Shown: positions 57,643 to 64,000 of the stretch, one piece after another
Layout of the letters: each line of letters begins with the position of its first letter
How positions within the stretch are numbered: position 1 is the first letter of the stretch
Assembly: GCA_905478555.1 (NCBI GenBank)
Contig: CAJQIZ010000031.1
Coordinates: 1-64,000, forward strand
Reading direction: 5' to 3'
From: an uncultured Flavobacteriales bacterium
GTDB taxonomy: Bacteria; Bacteroidota; Bacteroidia; Flavobacteriales; BACL11
Length of the DNA stretch: 64,000 bases
Position numbers and translations under genes: made by a program
The notes under the pieces: model-generated
The model's input: the letters and a program-made list of their open reading frames with translations, nothing else
What the model was told of the DNA's origin: nothing
The model's database searches: none

Positions 57643-60246
57643 TTGGCAAAAAAGAAAAATAAAGAAAGAAAGGAAACTCCATTAATGACACAGTTTAATG
57701 GAATAAAAGCGAAACACCCAGATGCGCTTTTACTTTTCCGGGTAGGAGATTTCTACGAAACATTCGGAGCAGACGCCATTAAAGCATCAAAAATATTAGG
57801 GATAACACTTACTAGCCGAGCAAATGGATCGTCAAAAATTGAACTAGCCGGATTTCCACATCACTCTATTGACACTTATCTACCAAGATTAGTTAGATCG
57901 GGACAAAGAGTCGCTATTTGCGATCAGTTAGAAGACCCTAAAGCAACAAAAAATATTGTAAAAAGAGGAGTAACAGAATTAGTAACTCCTGGAGTATCTT
58001 ACAGAGACACGATAAGCGATCAGAATAGTAATAACTTTTTAGCAGCCGTTTCTTTAGGAGAAAATAATATAGGTGTTTCTTTTTTAGACAATTCAACCGG
58101 AGAATTCCTTGTTACAGAAGGAAAAGTAGATTACATTGACAAACTTCTACAATCTTTCTCTCCATCTGAAATTATTTTTGAAAAGAGTAAGAGAAGAGAA
58201 TTTGAAGATAAATTTGGAGATGGCTTCTTCACTCAAATGATTGATGATTGGGTATTTACTGAAGATTATAGTGAAGAATTATTATTGAATCAATTTAGCA
58301 CTAAATCTTTAAAAGGATTTGGAATAGAGAAACTAGAGGCTGGAACTATTTCTGCAGGTGCGGTTTTACATTACTTAAAAGAAACCCATCATCATTTAAC
58401 AAAACATATTTCAACTATAAGCAGAATAGAACAAGAAAAATATGTTTGGATGGATAGGTTTACCATCCGAAACCTAGAGTTATTTTATTCCTCTAATGAA
58501 AATGCAAAAACACTAATTGATATTTTAGATTTTACACTTTCTGCAATGGGAAGTAGAATGATAAAAAGATGGGTAGCATTACCACTAAAAGAAAAAAAAC
58601 AAATAGATAGAAGGTTAGAAATTGTTCAATTCATATTGAATAATAAAGATTTTAAAGATGTTTTAGAAGAACACATAAAGAGTATTGGAGATTTAGAACG
58701 ACTTATTTCAAAAGTATCTACATCTAGAGTTTCTCCTAGAGAATGTAATCAGTTAAAAATTGCTTTACACAGCATACATCCTATAAAAGAATCTTGTAAA
58801 AACAGCAATAATAACAATATAAAAATAATTGGAGAACAGTTAAATGCATGTAAAACTATATCTAAAAGAATAGAAAATACTATTACAGATAATCCTCCAG
58901 CATTAGTGAATAAGGGTAATATAATAAAAAAAGGAGTAAATACTGGATTAGATGAGTTAAGACAACTATCTAAATCTGGAAAAGATTATTTACAACAAAT
59001 ACTCGAAAGAGAAACAGAAAGAACAGGAATACCATCTTTAAAAATATCTTTCAATAATGTTTTCGGATATTATTTGGAAGTTAGAAACATACACAAAGAA
59101 AAGGTACCTGAAGAATGGATTAGAAAACAAACCTTAGTTAGTGCGGAAAGGTATATAACGGAAGAACTAAAGGAATATGAAAGTAAAATACTTTCTTCAG
59201 AAGGGAAAATATTAGAATTAGAAACAAGACTATACCAAGATTTAGTGAATAGCTTGTCGGAATATGTAGTAGCAATACAAATCAATTCTCAACTTATTTC
59301 ACAATTAGATTGTTTTTATTCTTTCGCTACTATTGCAAAAAACAATAAGTACCACAAGGCTACTATTTCAGAAAATACTAATATTCTGATAAAAAAAGGA
59401 AGACATCCGGTGATTGAACAACAATTAAAATCAGGGGAAATCTACATACCTAATGATGTTCAATTAGACAGGGAGAATCAGCAAATAATGATGATTACAG
59501 GACCTAATATGTCTGGAAAATCAGCATTATTAAGACAAACAGCATTAATTGTACTAATGGCACAAATAGGAAGTTTTGTTCCAGCAGAAGCTGCTGAAAT
59601 TGGAATTGTAGATAAAATTTTTACTCGAGTAGGAGCTTCCGACAATATATCTATGGGAGAATCTACTTTTATGGTAGAGATGAATGAAACAGCAAGTATT
59701 CTTAATAATTTATCAGAAAGAAGTTTAATACTATTAGATGAAATTGGAAGGGGTACTTCTACCTATGATGGAGTTTCTATAGCATGGGCAATTGCTGAAT
59801 ATTTACACGAACACAATTGCAAAGCAAAAACCTTATTCGCTACGCATTATCATGAGTTAAATGATATGACAGGACAATTTAAAAGAATAAAAAACTTTAA
59901 TGTATCAGTAAAAGAGATCGGAAAAAAAATTATATTTATCCGTACCTTAATGGAAGGAGGATCAGAACATAGCTTTGGTATACATGTAGCTAAAATGGCA
60001 GGAATGCCAAAACAAATTATTGAAAAGAGTGAACAGATACTAAAAAAGTTAGAGAATAGTAGGACAAAAGAAGATAATAAGAACACTATTAGCAATAAAA
60101 ATGAGATGCAATTGAGCTTTTTTCAACTAGACGACCCTACTTTAATACAGATAAGAGATGAGATAATTGATATAGATATTAACACTTTAACACCAGTAGA
60201 AGCTCTCATGAAACTAAATGAAATAAAAAAACTAATAGGAAAATAA
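57643..60246 (+). CDS. mutS: DNA mismatch repair ATPase MutS
   Basis: 867 residues from TTG 57643. Mismatch-binding domain I has the Phe-x-Glu motif in RVGDFYETF near residue 40; the C-terminal ATPase has the P-loop [15 protein letters not shown], Walker [14 protein letters not shown] and the helix-turn-helix region [11 protein letters not shown]. The start is a choice: TTG yields [15 protein letters not shown] ahead of [20 protein letters not shown], a typical Lys-rich MutS N-terminus, and lies after the -7 element; the ATG at 57685 (853 residues) would drop it. A longer frame from 57433 reads through the divergent gene and is rejected. Confidence 0.95.
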   Translation: MAKKKNKERKETPLMTQFNGIKAKHPDALLLFRVGDFYETFGADAIKASKILGITLTSRANGSSKIELAGFPHHSIDTYLPRLVRSGQRVAICDQLEDPKATKNIVKRGVTELVTPGVSYRDTISDQNSNNFLAAVSLGENNIGVSFLDNSTGEFLVTEGKVDYIDKLLQSFSPSEIIFEKSKRREFEDKFGDGFFTQMIDDWVFTEDYSEELLLNQFSTKSLKGFGIEKLEAGTISAGAVLHYLKETHHHLTKHISTISRIEQEKYVWMDRFTIRNLELFYSSNENAKTLIDILDFTLSAMGSRMIKRWVALPLKEKKQIDRRLEIVQFILNNKDFKDVLEEHIKSIGDLERLISKVSTSRVSPRECNQLKIALHSIHPIKESCKNSNNNNIKIIGEQLNACKTISKRIENTITDNPPALVNKGNIIKKGVNTGLDELRQLSKSGKDYLQQILERETERTGIPSLKISFNNVFGYYLEVRNIHKEKVPEEWIRKQTLVSAERYITEELKEYESKILSSEGKILELETRLYQDLVNSLSEYVVAIQINSQLISQLDCFYSFATIAKNNKYHKATISENTNILIKKGRHPVIEQQLKSGEIYIPNDVQLDRENQQIMMITGPNMSGKSALLRQTALIVLMAQIGSFVPAEAAEIGIVDKIFTRVGASDNISMGESTFMVEMNETASILNNLSERSLILLDEIGRGTSTYDGVSIAWAIAEYLHEHNCKAKTLFATHYHELNDMTGQFKRIKNFNVSVKEIGKKIIFIRTLMEGGSEHSFGIHVAKMAGMPKQIIEKSEQILKKLENSRTKEDNKNTISNKNEMQLSFFQLDDPTLIQIRDEIIDIDINTLTPVEALMKLNEIKKLIGK

Positions 60247-60254
60247 AAAAAAAG

Positions 60255-60284
60255 TTGGCAGAAACGAATATTTAATTAAATTTG
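60255..60284 (+). promoter_or_regulatory. Promoter of the tRNA-Gly/tRNA-Leu pair
   Basis: TTG (60255-60257), 19 bases, then TAAATTTG (60277-60284): the Bacteroidota consensus TTG-N19-TAnnTTTG with exact spacing, 10 bases before the tRNA-Gly start. Confidence 0.7.
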
Positions 60285-60294
60285 CCGACCTAAT

Positions 60295-60366
60295 GCGAGT
60301 GTAGCTCAGGGGTAGAGCATCACCTTGCCAAGGTGAGGGTCGTGGGTCCGAATCCCATCACTCGCT
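60295..60366 (+). tRNA. tRNA-Gly(GCC)
   Basis: 72-base cloverleaf: acceptor GCGAGTG/CACTCGC, D-arm with TAGCTCAGGGGTAGAGC, anticodon stem CACCT/AGGTG with loop TGCCA (anticodon GCC), T-arm GGGTCCGAATCCC. Discriminator T. No CCA encoded. Cotranscribed with the following tRNA-Leu. Confidence 0.95.
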
Positions 60367-60389
60367 CTTAGTTTTTAAAACACACATCC

Positions 60390-60473
60390 GCCCGGGTGGT
60401 GGAATTGGTAGACACGTTGGACTTAAAATCCAATGAACGTAAGTTCGTACGGGTTCAAGTCCCGTCCCGGGTA
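60390..60473 (+). tRNA. tRNA-Leu(UAA)
   Basis: 84-base cloverleaf: acceptor GCCCGGG/CCCGGGT (one G-T), D-arm GTGGTGGAATTGGTAGACAC, anticodon stem TTGGA/TCCAA with loop CTTAAAA (anticodon TAA), long variable arm and T-arm CGGGTTCAAGTCCCG. Discriminator A. The serine recombinase coding region on the other strand enters its 3' end, so this tRNA is the insertion site of the mobile element. Confidence 0.95.
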
Positions 60474-62014
60474 CATAGCGGGAGATAGTCGAAAGATTGT
60501 CTCTCGTTTTTGTTTTTATACCCTCCTAAATCACTGATATTCTGATATATAAAATCAAACCCTTTATTTAAAATTGGTGTTCGATACTTCTTATTTTCAA
60601 AAATTAGTTTTGAACCAAATATCGAACACAGTATCTTTTGTTTAGTAAAAACATCTGCTTTTGAATAGAAATCTCCCAAGTTTTCTAAAGCGTAAACCCC
60701 AAAGTTTATAAAGTCAGCAGTATTGTCTGTTCCTTTAGTTTCTAATTTCTGCTTCTCTGCTTCCAAATGCAATAAATTTTCATTCAATTCTTTCTTTGCA
60801 CTCTTATAAGTTTCATTATCTATTATATCCTCAATTAGTTTGTTTAAAAGCAATTTATCTTTTGCTTTTAAGTTATTGATGTTATCATTTTTTCTTTTGA
60901 TAATTGCCTTTTTGCTTGACTCTGAATCACTAAACCTTTCAACTAAAATGCTTTTAAATAATCTACTTACATCTTTATTAGGTTTCAACTTGTTAAAGTA
61001 TTTATACAGTGCCAAATGAGCATCCTTTATTGTGAATCTTGTTTTACAACCTGACCTTGTTTCACAATGATAATAATAATAAATATTACCATTCTTGCTT
61101 CTTGAACCGCTCCCTGTTAGATTTCGACTACATTTAGGACATTCTAAATGACCTCTAAGTGGAAGGTTTTCATTTACTGTTGATGGTTTCCTTTTGTATC
61201 TACTTCTTATTCCTAACTGTTCTTGCATCATTTCATATGTATCAAGTGTGATTAGAGGAGTATGTAAAGCATCAACTATCTGTTCTGCCTCATCCTTATA
61301 TGATGGTACAATTATTTTTCCTGCATAAACAATTTGTTTTAGCATTCTACTTAATGTACTTCTTGTAAGTGCAAGAGGTTTATACTTTTCAGATTTTAGT
61401 AATTCATTTTGTGAAATTATACCAAGTGAAAAATCAGTAAACATTTCTTTAACCAATGGAGATAGTTCAGGGCAGGGTTGCATAAGAACTTTCCCAAACG
61501 GATCTCTTCCTTTTACATAGCCTTTAGGTTGCATATTTATCCATCTTCCTTCTAATAATGCTCTTCTGTTTCCTTCTTTTACTCTTTCGCTTCTAATCCT
61601 ATTATCTATTTCGGGCATACCTAAATTTATAAGCAACATAAGAAGTTGCGTACTTTGTTCGTGCTCAATCCAATTTTCAATACTATTTATTTCAATACCC
61701 ATACTCTTAAACAATTCTATTTGCTGAAGAGCCTCTAATGTGTTTCTTGAAAACCTATCCCATCTATGAACTAACAAATAGTCAGTCTTTTTTTTATTTT
61801 TAATGGTATATTCAAGTAACTTCACATATTCGGGTCTATTAAAATTCTTTGCTGAAAAATCCTCAACAAAGATACAATCTACATCTACATTATTTTTAAT
61901 ACAGAAACCCTCCAACCGTGCTTTCTGGTCAGACAAACTGTGTCCGTGGTCTTTTTGTTCAGTAGTACTAACTCTTGTATATAGAATTGCTCGTTTCCCT
62001 TTTAAATTTTTCAT
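60455..62014 (-). CDS. Large serine recombinase (site-specific integrase)
   Basis: 519 residues from ATG 62014. N-terminal resolvase domain with nucleophile Ser in AILYTRVSTTEQ and VHRWDRFSRN; then the recombinase domain (about 165-285), a zinc ribbon CPKCSRNL...CETRSGC (305-335) and a long coiled coil (about 370-430). Large serine recombinases integrate DNA at an att site without host help. The last residues TRDGT and the stop TGA are encoded by the antisense of the tRNA-Leu T-arm, and the codons before them pass through the terminator hairpin at 60479. A 36-base longer start (62050) is possible but lies in the small upstream gene. Confidence 0.9.
   Translation of the reverse strand: MKNLKGKRAILYTRVSTTEQKDHGHSLSDQKARLEGFCIKNNVDVDCIFVEDFSAKNFNRPEYVKLLEYTIKNKKKTDYLLVHRWDRFSRNTLEALQQIELFKSMGIEINSIENWIEHEQSTQLLMLLINLGMPEIDNRIRSERVKEGNRRALLEGRWINMQPKGYVKGRDPFGKVLMQPCPELSPLVKEMFTDFSLGIISQNELLKSEKYKPLALTRSTLSRMLKQIVYAGKIIVPSYKDEAEQIVDALHTPLITLDTYEMMQEQLGIRSRYKRKPSTVNENLPLRGHLECPKCSRNLTGSGSRSKNGNIYYYYHCETRSGCKTRFTIKDAHLALYKYFNKLKPNKDVSRLFKSILVERFSDSESSKKAIIKRKNDNINNLKAKDKLLLNKLIEDIIDNETYKSAKKELNENLLHLEAEKQKLETKGTDNTADFINFGVYALENLGDFYSKADVFTKQKILCSIFGSKLIFENKKYRTPILNKGFDFIYQNISDLGGYKNKNERQSFDYLPLCTRDGT
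60479..60511 (+). terminator. Terminator of the tRNA pair
   Basis: A 12-bp stem (CGGGAGATAGTC with GATTGTCTCTCG, three wobbles) around a GAAA loop, followed by TTTTT, 6 bases after tRNA-Leu. It lies in the 3' end of the recombinase gene on the other strand, so tRNA termination and the recombinase C-terminus share sequence. Confidence 0.75.
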
Positions 62015-62147
62015 CTTGTCTTTGTTTTGTTTCGTAAATAATATCAGCAAACTGATATAATGACTTTCTAATTTCTTTTGTTTCTTCTATTGTATATTTT
62101 TTTTCGTTATTATTTAATAGTTCATAACACTTTTCTATTGACAACAT
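61968..62147 (-). CDS. Small 59-residue protein overlapping the recombinase start
   Basis: Minus strand ATG 62147 encodes MLSIEKCYELLNNNEKKYTI, then EETKEIRKSLYQFADIIYET and KQRQDEKFKRETSNSIYKS. It is a charged, predicted helical protein and its start is upstream of the recombinase, whose first 47 bases it overlaps in another frame. Small genes of similar look are common just upstream of serine recombinases in Bacteroidota, so an accessory role in the recombinase system is possible, but this comparison is from memory only. No domain recognised. Confidence 0.55.
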   Translation of the reverse strand: MLSIEKCYELLNNNEKKYTIEETKEIRKSLYQFADIIYETKQRQDEKFKRETSNSIYKS

Positions 62148-62223
62148 CTATTTGTTTAATGTTGTATTCCGCCTTTTTTGAGGTTTAAGAATCCTTTGTT
62201 TTTATTATCGGTTTATTCTCCCG

Positions 62224-63135
62224 TTAGAGTTTATTATGTTTTGTTATAATTATCTTCCTTTTTTCTCCGTTTTCAGGGCTAAATTTAATTTCATCTTTTT
62301 TATGTTTTAGATATAAATCAACCATACTGAGTTTATCATCTACTAAATATTCAACTTGAGTTGATTTAAGTTTTTGTTGCTTTAAGATTACTTTAACAGA
62401 AACCACTTTTTCTTCTCTAATTTGGTTGATTATTTCTTGCTCTTGTTCCGTGTAAATATTTTCATTTTTTAATTGTTGATTTAATCCAAGTTCTGCAAGG
62501 ATTTTATTAAATGAAATATAAATATGAGTACCATTAACGCACTGGCGGAACCTTGGAATAAACTCCTGCAAGTTCTCCATCCAAAGTATAACCTCTTCTT
62601 TATCTGTTATTAATAAGCCTGTGCTGCTTCTTATTAGTAACGCATAAAGCAAAAGGATGTCAAATGTGGAAATGGAGTTTATGTCTTCAAATATACTTTT
62701 AAAACCTCTTTTTTGTATTCTATTTATATATCCCTCTATTGCCTCTCTCTCTTTCGGTTTTTGCTTTTTCAATATTTCAGATAGTTCTTCTAAGTTATTT
62801 TCTACCTCATTAAAAGCCTTCTCTTTTTTAATGGATTGTTTTAATGATAAAATTGTTGCAATTGAGACTCCAAACTTTCTTAATTTTTCAATTGTCTTCA
62901 ACCAAAATATTTCAGAAAGCGTAAACCTTGCCATTATATTTTTGGAAGATTTCTCTTCTTCCTCAAATAATAGGTTACTTTTTCTCCAATGACTTACAAC
63001 TCTTGTTGAGATTCCAATATCACTTAGTTTATATTTTTTCTTAGTTATCTCGTTAAACACTAAATGGACATCCTCACATTTTAGTATAATTTCAATGCTT
63101 TTATTGAGTAATATTTGAGAATCTGTCTTTTTCAT
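62224..63135 (-). CDS. MerR-like DNA-binding regulator of the element
   Basis: 303 residues. Residues 33-55 (KKYKLSDIGISTRVVSHWRK) look like a MerR-type winged helix, followed by RFTLSEIFWLKTIEKLRKFG, the usual second half of such a domain. The remaining 200 residues are helical and not recognised. A regulator is supported by its position: it faces the small-gene operon across a compact divergent promoter region. It may control the element's early genes or excision; direction of control is unknown. Confidence 0.65.
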   Translation of the reverse strand: MKKTDSQILLNKSIEIILKCEDVHLVFNEITKKKYKLSDIGISTRVVSHWRKSNLLFEEEEKSSKNIMARFTLSEIFWLKTIEKLRKFGVSIATILSLKQSIKKEKAFNEVENNLEELSEILKKQKPKEREAIEGYINRIQKRGFKSIFEDINSISTFDILLLYALLIRSSTGLLITDKEEVILWMENLQEFIPRFRQCVNGTHIYISFNKILAELGLNQQLKNENIYTEQEQEIINQIREEKVVSVKVILKQQKLKSTQVEYLVDDKLSMVDLYLKHKKDEIKFSPENGEKRKIIITKHNKL

Positions 63136-63158
63136 AGCATATAATATGTATTAATACA

Positions 63159-63216
63159 CAAATGTAACAATTAAATTTAAATATAACATAAATGTAATAG
63201 AATTAATGTATATTTG
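63159..63216. promoter_or_regulatory. Divergent control region of the element
   Basis: Minus strand TACATTTG at 63159-63166 (for the regulator, start 63135) and plus strand TATATTTG at 63209-63216 (for the small-gene operon, first start 63248). Both are followed by TG-rich sequence and form inverted copies of TTTGTGT, with ATAAATGTAATAG and CAAATGTAACA near-repeats between them: a likely binding site for the regulator. Confidence 0.5.
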
Positions 63217-63247
63217 TGTGAATATATTATTAAGAAAAACATATAAA

Positions 63248-63598
63248 ATGCAAGTAATTTGTCCATTTACCAATCAGAAATTCACTCCAAGAAGAACTAA
63301 TCAGAAGTTTTTAAACTCTGAGTCAAGAATCGATTATCATAATGCAGTGGCTAAAAAGGATAGGAGAAATAAACTACCTATTTTAAATGCCCTTAAAAAT
63401 AACTATAACATACTTTCATCAAATTTGGATTCAAACAAAGAGGTTGTTAGAAGTAAAGAATTTTTAAGAGGAGCGGGATTTGATTTTAAACAAATGACAT
63501 CTTTTCAGAATATTGAAGAAATAAATACGGCTGTATTATTTGATTTAGGATATCAATTAACTGTGAAAGGGAATTATAGGATAATTAGATGTGGATAA
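63248..63598 (+). CDS. Small protein of the mobile element, unknown function
   Basis: 116 residues from ATG 63248. MQVICPFTNQKFTPRRTNQK has one Cys-Pro start and many Lys/Arg/Asn residues; the middle is basic (RIDYHNAVAKKDRRNK) and the end is beta-rich. It might bind nucleic acid, but I recognise no family. The start 63206 would place it in the promoter and is rejected. The next gene begins 8 bases before its stop. Confidence 0.55.
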   Translation: MQVICPFTNQKFTPRRTNQKFLNSESRIDYHNAVAKKDRRNKLPILNALKNNYNILSSNLDSNKEVVRSKEFLRGAGFDFKQMTSFQNIEEINTAVLFDLGYQLTVKGNYRIIRCG

Positions 63599-63782
63599 AG
63601 CACTTGAGATTTTAAATAGAAGTGAGTTACAATGCATCCCTAATGAAATTACGATTACCGATAAGACGAACGGGTCGTACTCTTCTTTTATTAGTATTGG
63701 CTTTATTGTTGTATTGACTTGTGTATTACTAAAAATAATGAAAGATGCAGACGAAAGAAGATTTCCAGAAACAAGCAGTTAA
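63591..63782 (+). CDS. Small membrane protein of the element
   Basis: 63 residues with a GTG start that overlaps the previous stop. A hydrophobic segment FISIGFIVVLTCVLLKI (about 33-49) is followed by a charged end (KDADERRFPE), so it is a probable single-span membrane protein. No family is recognised. The next gene overlaps its last 38 bases. Confidence 0.5.
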   Translation: MDKALEILNRSELQCIPNEITITDKTNGSYSSFISIGFIVVLTCVLLKIMKDADERRFPETSS

Positions 63783-63927
63783 AGAAATACTCTCGAGTGA
63801 TTATGTGAGATTTACTCTTTATGGAGTAGGTGCTATTGCACTTGTTTATGTTAGTGGCATTATAATGAAGGTCGTAGGTAATACTGCTAATTCATATAAT
63901 TTTATGTCTAATGCATTAAAGCAATGA
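63745..63927 (+). CDS. Small membrane protein of the element
   Basis: 60 residues. A charged helix (EDFQKQAVKEILSSDYVRF) is followed by one membrane segment (YGVGAIALVYVSGIIMKVVG) and a short polar end. Starts inside the preceding gene and its TGA overlaps the next ATG (ATGA), a compact phage-like arrangement. No family recognised. Confidence 0.5.
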   Translation: MQTKEDFQKQAVKEILSSDYVRFTLYGVGAIALVYVSGIIMKVVGNTANSYNFMSNALKQ

Positions 63928-64000
63928 AAGTAGCCTTGTATAATAGGGTTTCTACTGCAAAGCAGACAACCGAAAACCAAAAGATAAGATTAGTCGAATT
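63924..64000 (+). CDS. Start of a second serine recombinase, cut by the window edge
   Basis: 25 codons visible: MKVALYNRVSTAKQTTENQK, then IRLVE. The YxRVST motif with its Ser and the QxxENQ run identify a resolvase/invertase N-terminus. It differs clearly from the recombinase at 60455 (ILYTRVSTTEQ...), so the element carries two. It could be a resolvase, an invertase or a second integrase. Confidence 0.75.
   Translation, partial: MKVALYNRVSTAKQTTENQKIRLVE

Larger units (their letters stand above)
60455..64000. mobile_element. Left part of an integrated element next to tRNA-Leu(UAA)
   Basis: From the tRNA outward: a large serine recombinase (minus), a 59-residue gene, a MerR-like regulator, then a divergent run of small genes and a second serine recombinase cut by the window edge. 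The recombinase end overlaps the tRNA, as expected where such an element has inserted. No phage structural, conjugation or toxin gene is seen, so I cannot say whether it is a prophage, an integrative plasmid or a conjugative element. The attachment repeat and right end lie outside the window. Confidence 0.65.

Noticed and set aside
60295-60473. tRNA remnants as attachment repeats within the window
   Set aside because: Gly and Leu tRNAs are both complete and different; no second copy of the Leu 3' end was found up to 64000.
1-64000. CRISPR arrays, rRNA or insertion sequences
   Set aside because: I saw no regularly spaced repeats, rRNA stretches, transposase motifs or terminal inverted repeats by eye; a tool search would be needed to exclude short remnants.

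Overview
The window is AT-rich DNA from a member of the Bacteroidota, most likely the Flavobacteriales. Evidence: many genes carry the Bacteroidota -7 promoter element TAnnTTTG; the M43 protease at 18308 ends in a type IX secretion sorting tail; there is a Lacal_2735-type small protein, a DUF6122 protein, a Kdo transferase and a membrane pyrophosphatase; menaquinone genes are of the futalosine type. No rRNA or CRISPR array is present. Three tRNA genes are: Leu(UAG) at 38299, Gly(GCC) at 60295 and Leu(UAA) at 60390.

Layout. 1-5781: accessory envelope and repair genes (secreted protein, GNAT-like protein, metallophosphoesterase, MsrB without a normal start codon, a decayed small gene, an MsbA-like ABC exporter). 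5895-14311: the most interesting block. It is a minus-strand cluster of seven genes with a ketoacyl synthase III, an F390-synthetase-like adenylating enzyme, an MBL-fold hydrolase, an OleD-like dehydrogenase, a membrane acyltransferase, an RND/MMPL exporter and a cupin/JmjC oxygenase whose HxD motif reads HAA. The genes form two transcription units, each headed by the same 23-base site containing the palindrome TATGCTAAGCATA. I read it as a co-regulated pathway that makes, modifies and exports an unknown acyl-derived product. 14404-25880: secreted, lipolytic and cell-wall genes, a Rieske oxygenase, an M43 protease, a paaG-paaJ-like pair and a SPOR lipoprotein with an L,D-transpeptidase-like active site. 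25995-60246: mostly core genes: amino acid permease, mqnD-mqnB, folE, fabD, cpsB-like phosphatase, rfbB, waaA, clpX-clpP-tig, folA-thyA, nucleoside transporter, etfBA, hppA, two deoxynucleoside kinases, GH3-like enzyme, sppA, folK, sulfotransferase, TPR lipoprotein, tRNA/rRNA methyltransferase and mutS. A frameshifted OmpA-type C-terminal domain lies at 56707-57101.

60455-64000 and beyond: the left end of a mobile element sitting against tRNA-Leu(UAA). A large serine recombinase reads backwards into the tRNA, so that its last codons and stop are tRNA sequence. It is followed by a 59-residue small gene, a MerR-like regulator, and a divergent set of small genes ending in the start of a second serine recombinase. 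The right end is outside the window.

Working together: folE, folK, folA and thyA supply folate and dTMP, with two deoxynucleoside kinases and a CNT transporter for salvage. clpX-clpP-tig handle protein quality control. mqnB-mqnD make menaquinone. waaA and rfbB serve LPS or surface sugar synthesis.
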